From Pseudomonadota bacterium (GTDB lineage: Bacteria > Desulfobacterota > Desulfovibrionia > Desulfovibrionales > Desulfovibrionaceae): a stretch of 32,528 bases of DNA. The stretch's first letter is position 1, and every line of letters starts with the position of its first letter. The stretch lies in NCBI GenBank assembly GCA_023411815.1, contig JAEYOJ010000063.1, forward strand, positions 1 through 32,528, written 5' to 3'. This document shows positions 32,320 through 32,528 of this stretch, one piece after another. The notes beneath the pieces were generated by a model, which was not told the DNA's origin, ran no database searches, and saw only the letters and a list, made by a program, of their open reading frames with translations. Both the position numbers and the translations under genes were made by a program.

Positions 32320-32347
32320 ACTATACATAGGCTTTATCTATAAGAAA
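32320..32347 (-). promoter_or_regulatory. Candidate promoter of the selenoprotein gene
   Basis: On the minus strand TTTCTT (32342-32347), 16 bp and TATAGT (32320-32325) stand about 18 nt before the start codon, in AT-rich sequence. The -35 is weak; a second option further upstream is TTGTAA, 17 bp, ACTATA. Confidence 0.35.
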
Positions 32348-32528
32348 GCGCATGGAGTGACAACCCAGGCAGGCGATCCGATCTGGATTGCCCCCCAAAA
32401 ACTATAGTCCCCAGCCGTAGGAAGTTTACAACCGAGCCAGGAGCCTTACAGGAGACCAAGCAGCCAAGGAGGTCTCCAGGTGCTCAGGATAGACCCGAGG
32501 TGGGGAGAGACGGCAAAGAGCCTGCTTG
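32348..32528. other. Right-edge region, no gene recognised
   Basis: No open frame is convincing. It contains inverted repeat GGAGACC (32451-32457) / GGTCTCC (32471-32477) with a 13-base loop, and several CCAGG/GGAGA words that could fold. It could be the start of an element or structured RNA cut by the window edge. Confidence 0.3.

Noticed and set aside
1..32528. CRISPR arrays, tRNA or rRNA genes, transposases, prophage genes
   Set aside because: None seen: no regularly spaced 25-40 bp repeats, no tRNA-like cloverleaf noticed, and no recombinase-type proteins.

Overview
The window is a GC-rich bacterial chromosome segment, most likely from a sulfate reducer of the Desulfovibrionales. The evidence is an iorAB pair next to proA and nadD, an ilvE, a glnS, a stand-alone RRM protein, and a probable DsrE-family selenoprotein. 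The taxonomic call is inference; no rRNA or other phylogenetic marker is present. Most genes have clear AAGGAG-type ribosome binding sites, several use GTG starts, and several gene ends carry strong hairpins.

Layout. 1-404: no gene, with an AT-rich perfect inverted repeat at the left edge. 405-2808: a DUF2087 protein, a convergent SHOCT-HD pair and a single-domain response regulator. 2942-3880: a secreted or membrane Tim44-domain protein. 4015-8784: a surface-polysaccharide locus of two converging blocks, GT4-GT2-deacetylase on + and GT2-GT4 on -. 8952-14659: a six-gene minus-strand operon (ABC-F ATPase, small unknown protein, Nudix hydrolase, metF, asd, class IV aminotransferase) ending in a strong hairpin. 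14818-16153: a CAP-domain lipoprotein and a CBS-pair protein. 16303-18302: proA-nadD, overlapping by one base. 18438-23734: TPR membrane protein, iorA, iorB, a GAF/sigma-54 activator and a DUF6508-like protein. 23816-26493: lipoprotein, glnS and terminator. 26603-27110: RRM protein with its own promoter and terminator. 27205-28735: tandem paralogous 3D-domain lipoproteins with duplicated leaders. 28997-30602: GNAT enzyme, then ilvE on -. 30883-32528: a methyltransferase, a more AT-rich spacer, the DsrE selenoprotein and an unassigned right edge.

The most notable feature is at 31982-32302 on the minus strand. A DsrE-family frame is interrupted by a single in-frame TGA exactly where the family's redox motif is expected. 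The frame then continues for 36 codons to a natural TAG, giving an A-U-G-K-C motif. A 7-bp hairpin with a GGC loop lies 14 nt after the TGA, where a bacterial SECIS element should be. Read conventionally, the gene would be annotated as a truncated 69-residue protein.

The metabolic genes are mainly amino-acid and cofactor metabolism: aspartate semialdehyde, methylene-THF, proline, NAD, branched-chain amino acids, and oxidation of aryl pyruvates through IorAB. They are interspersed with cell-envelope genes.
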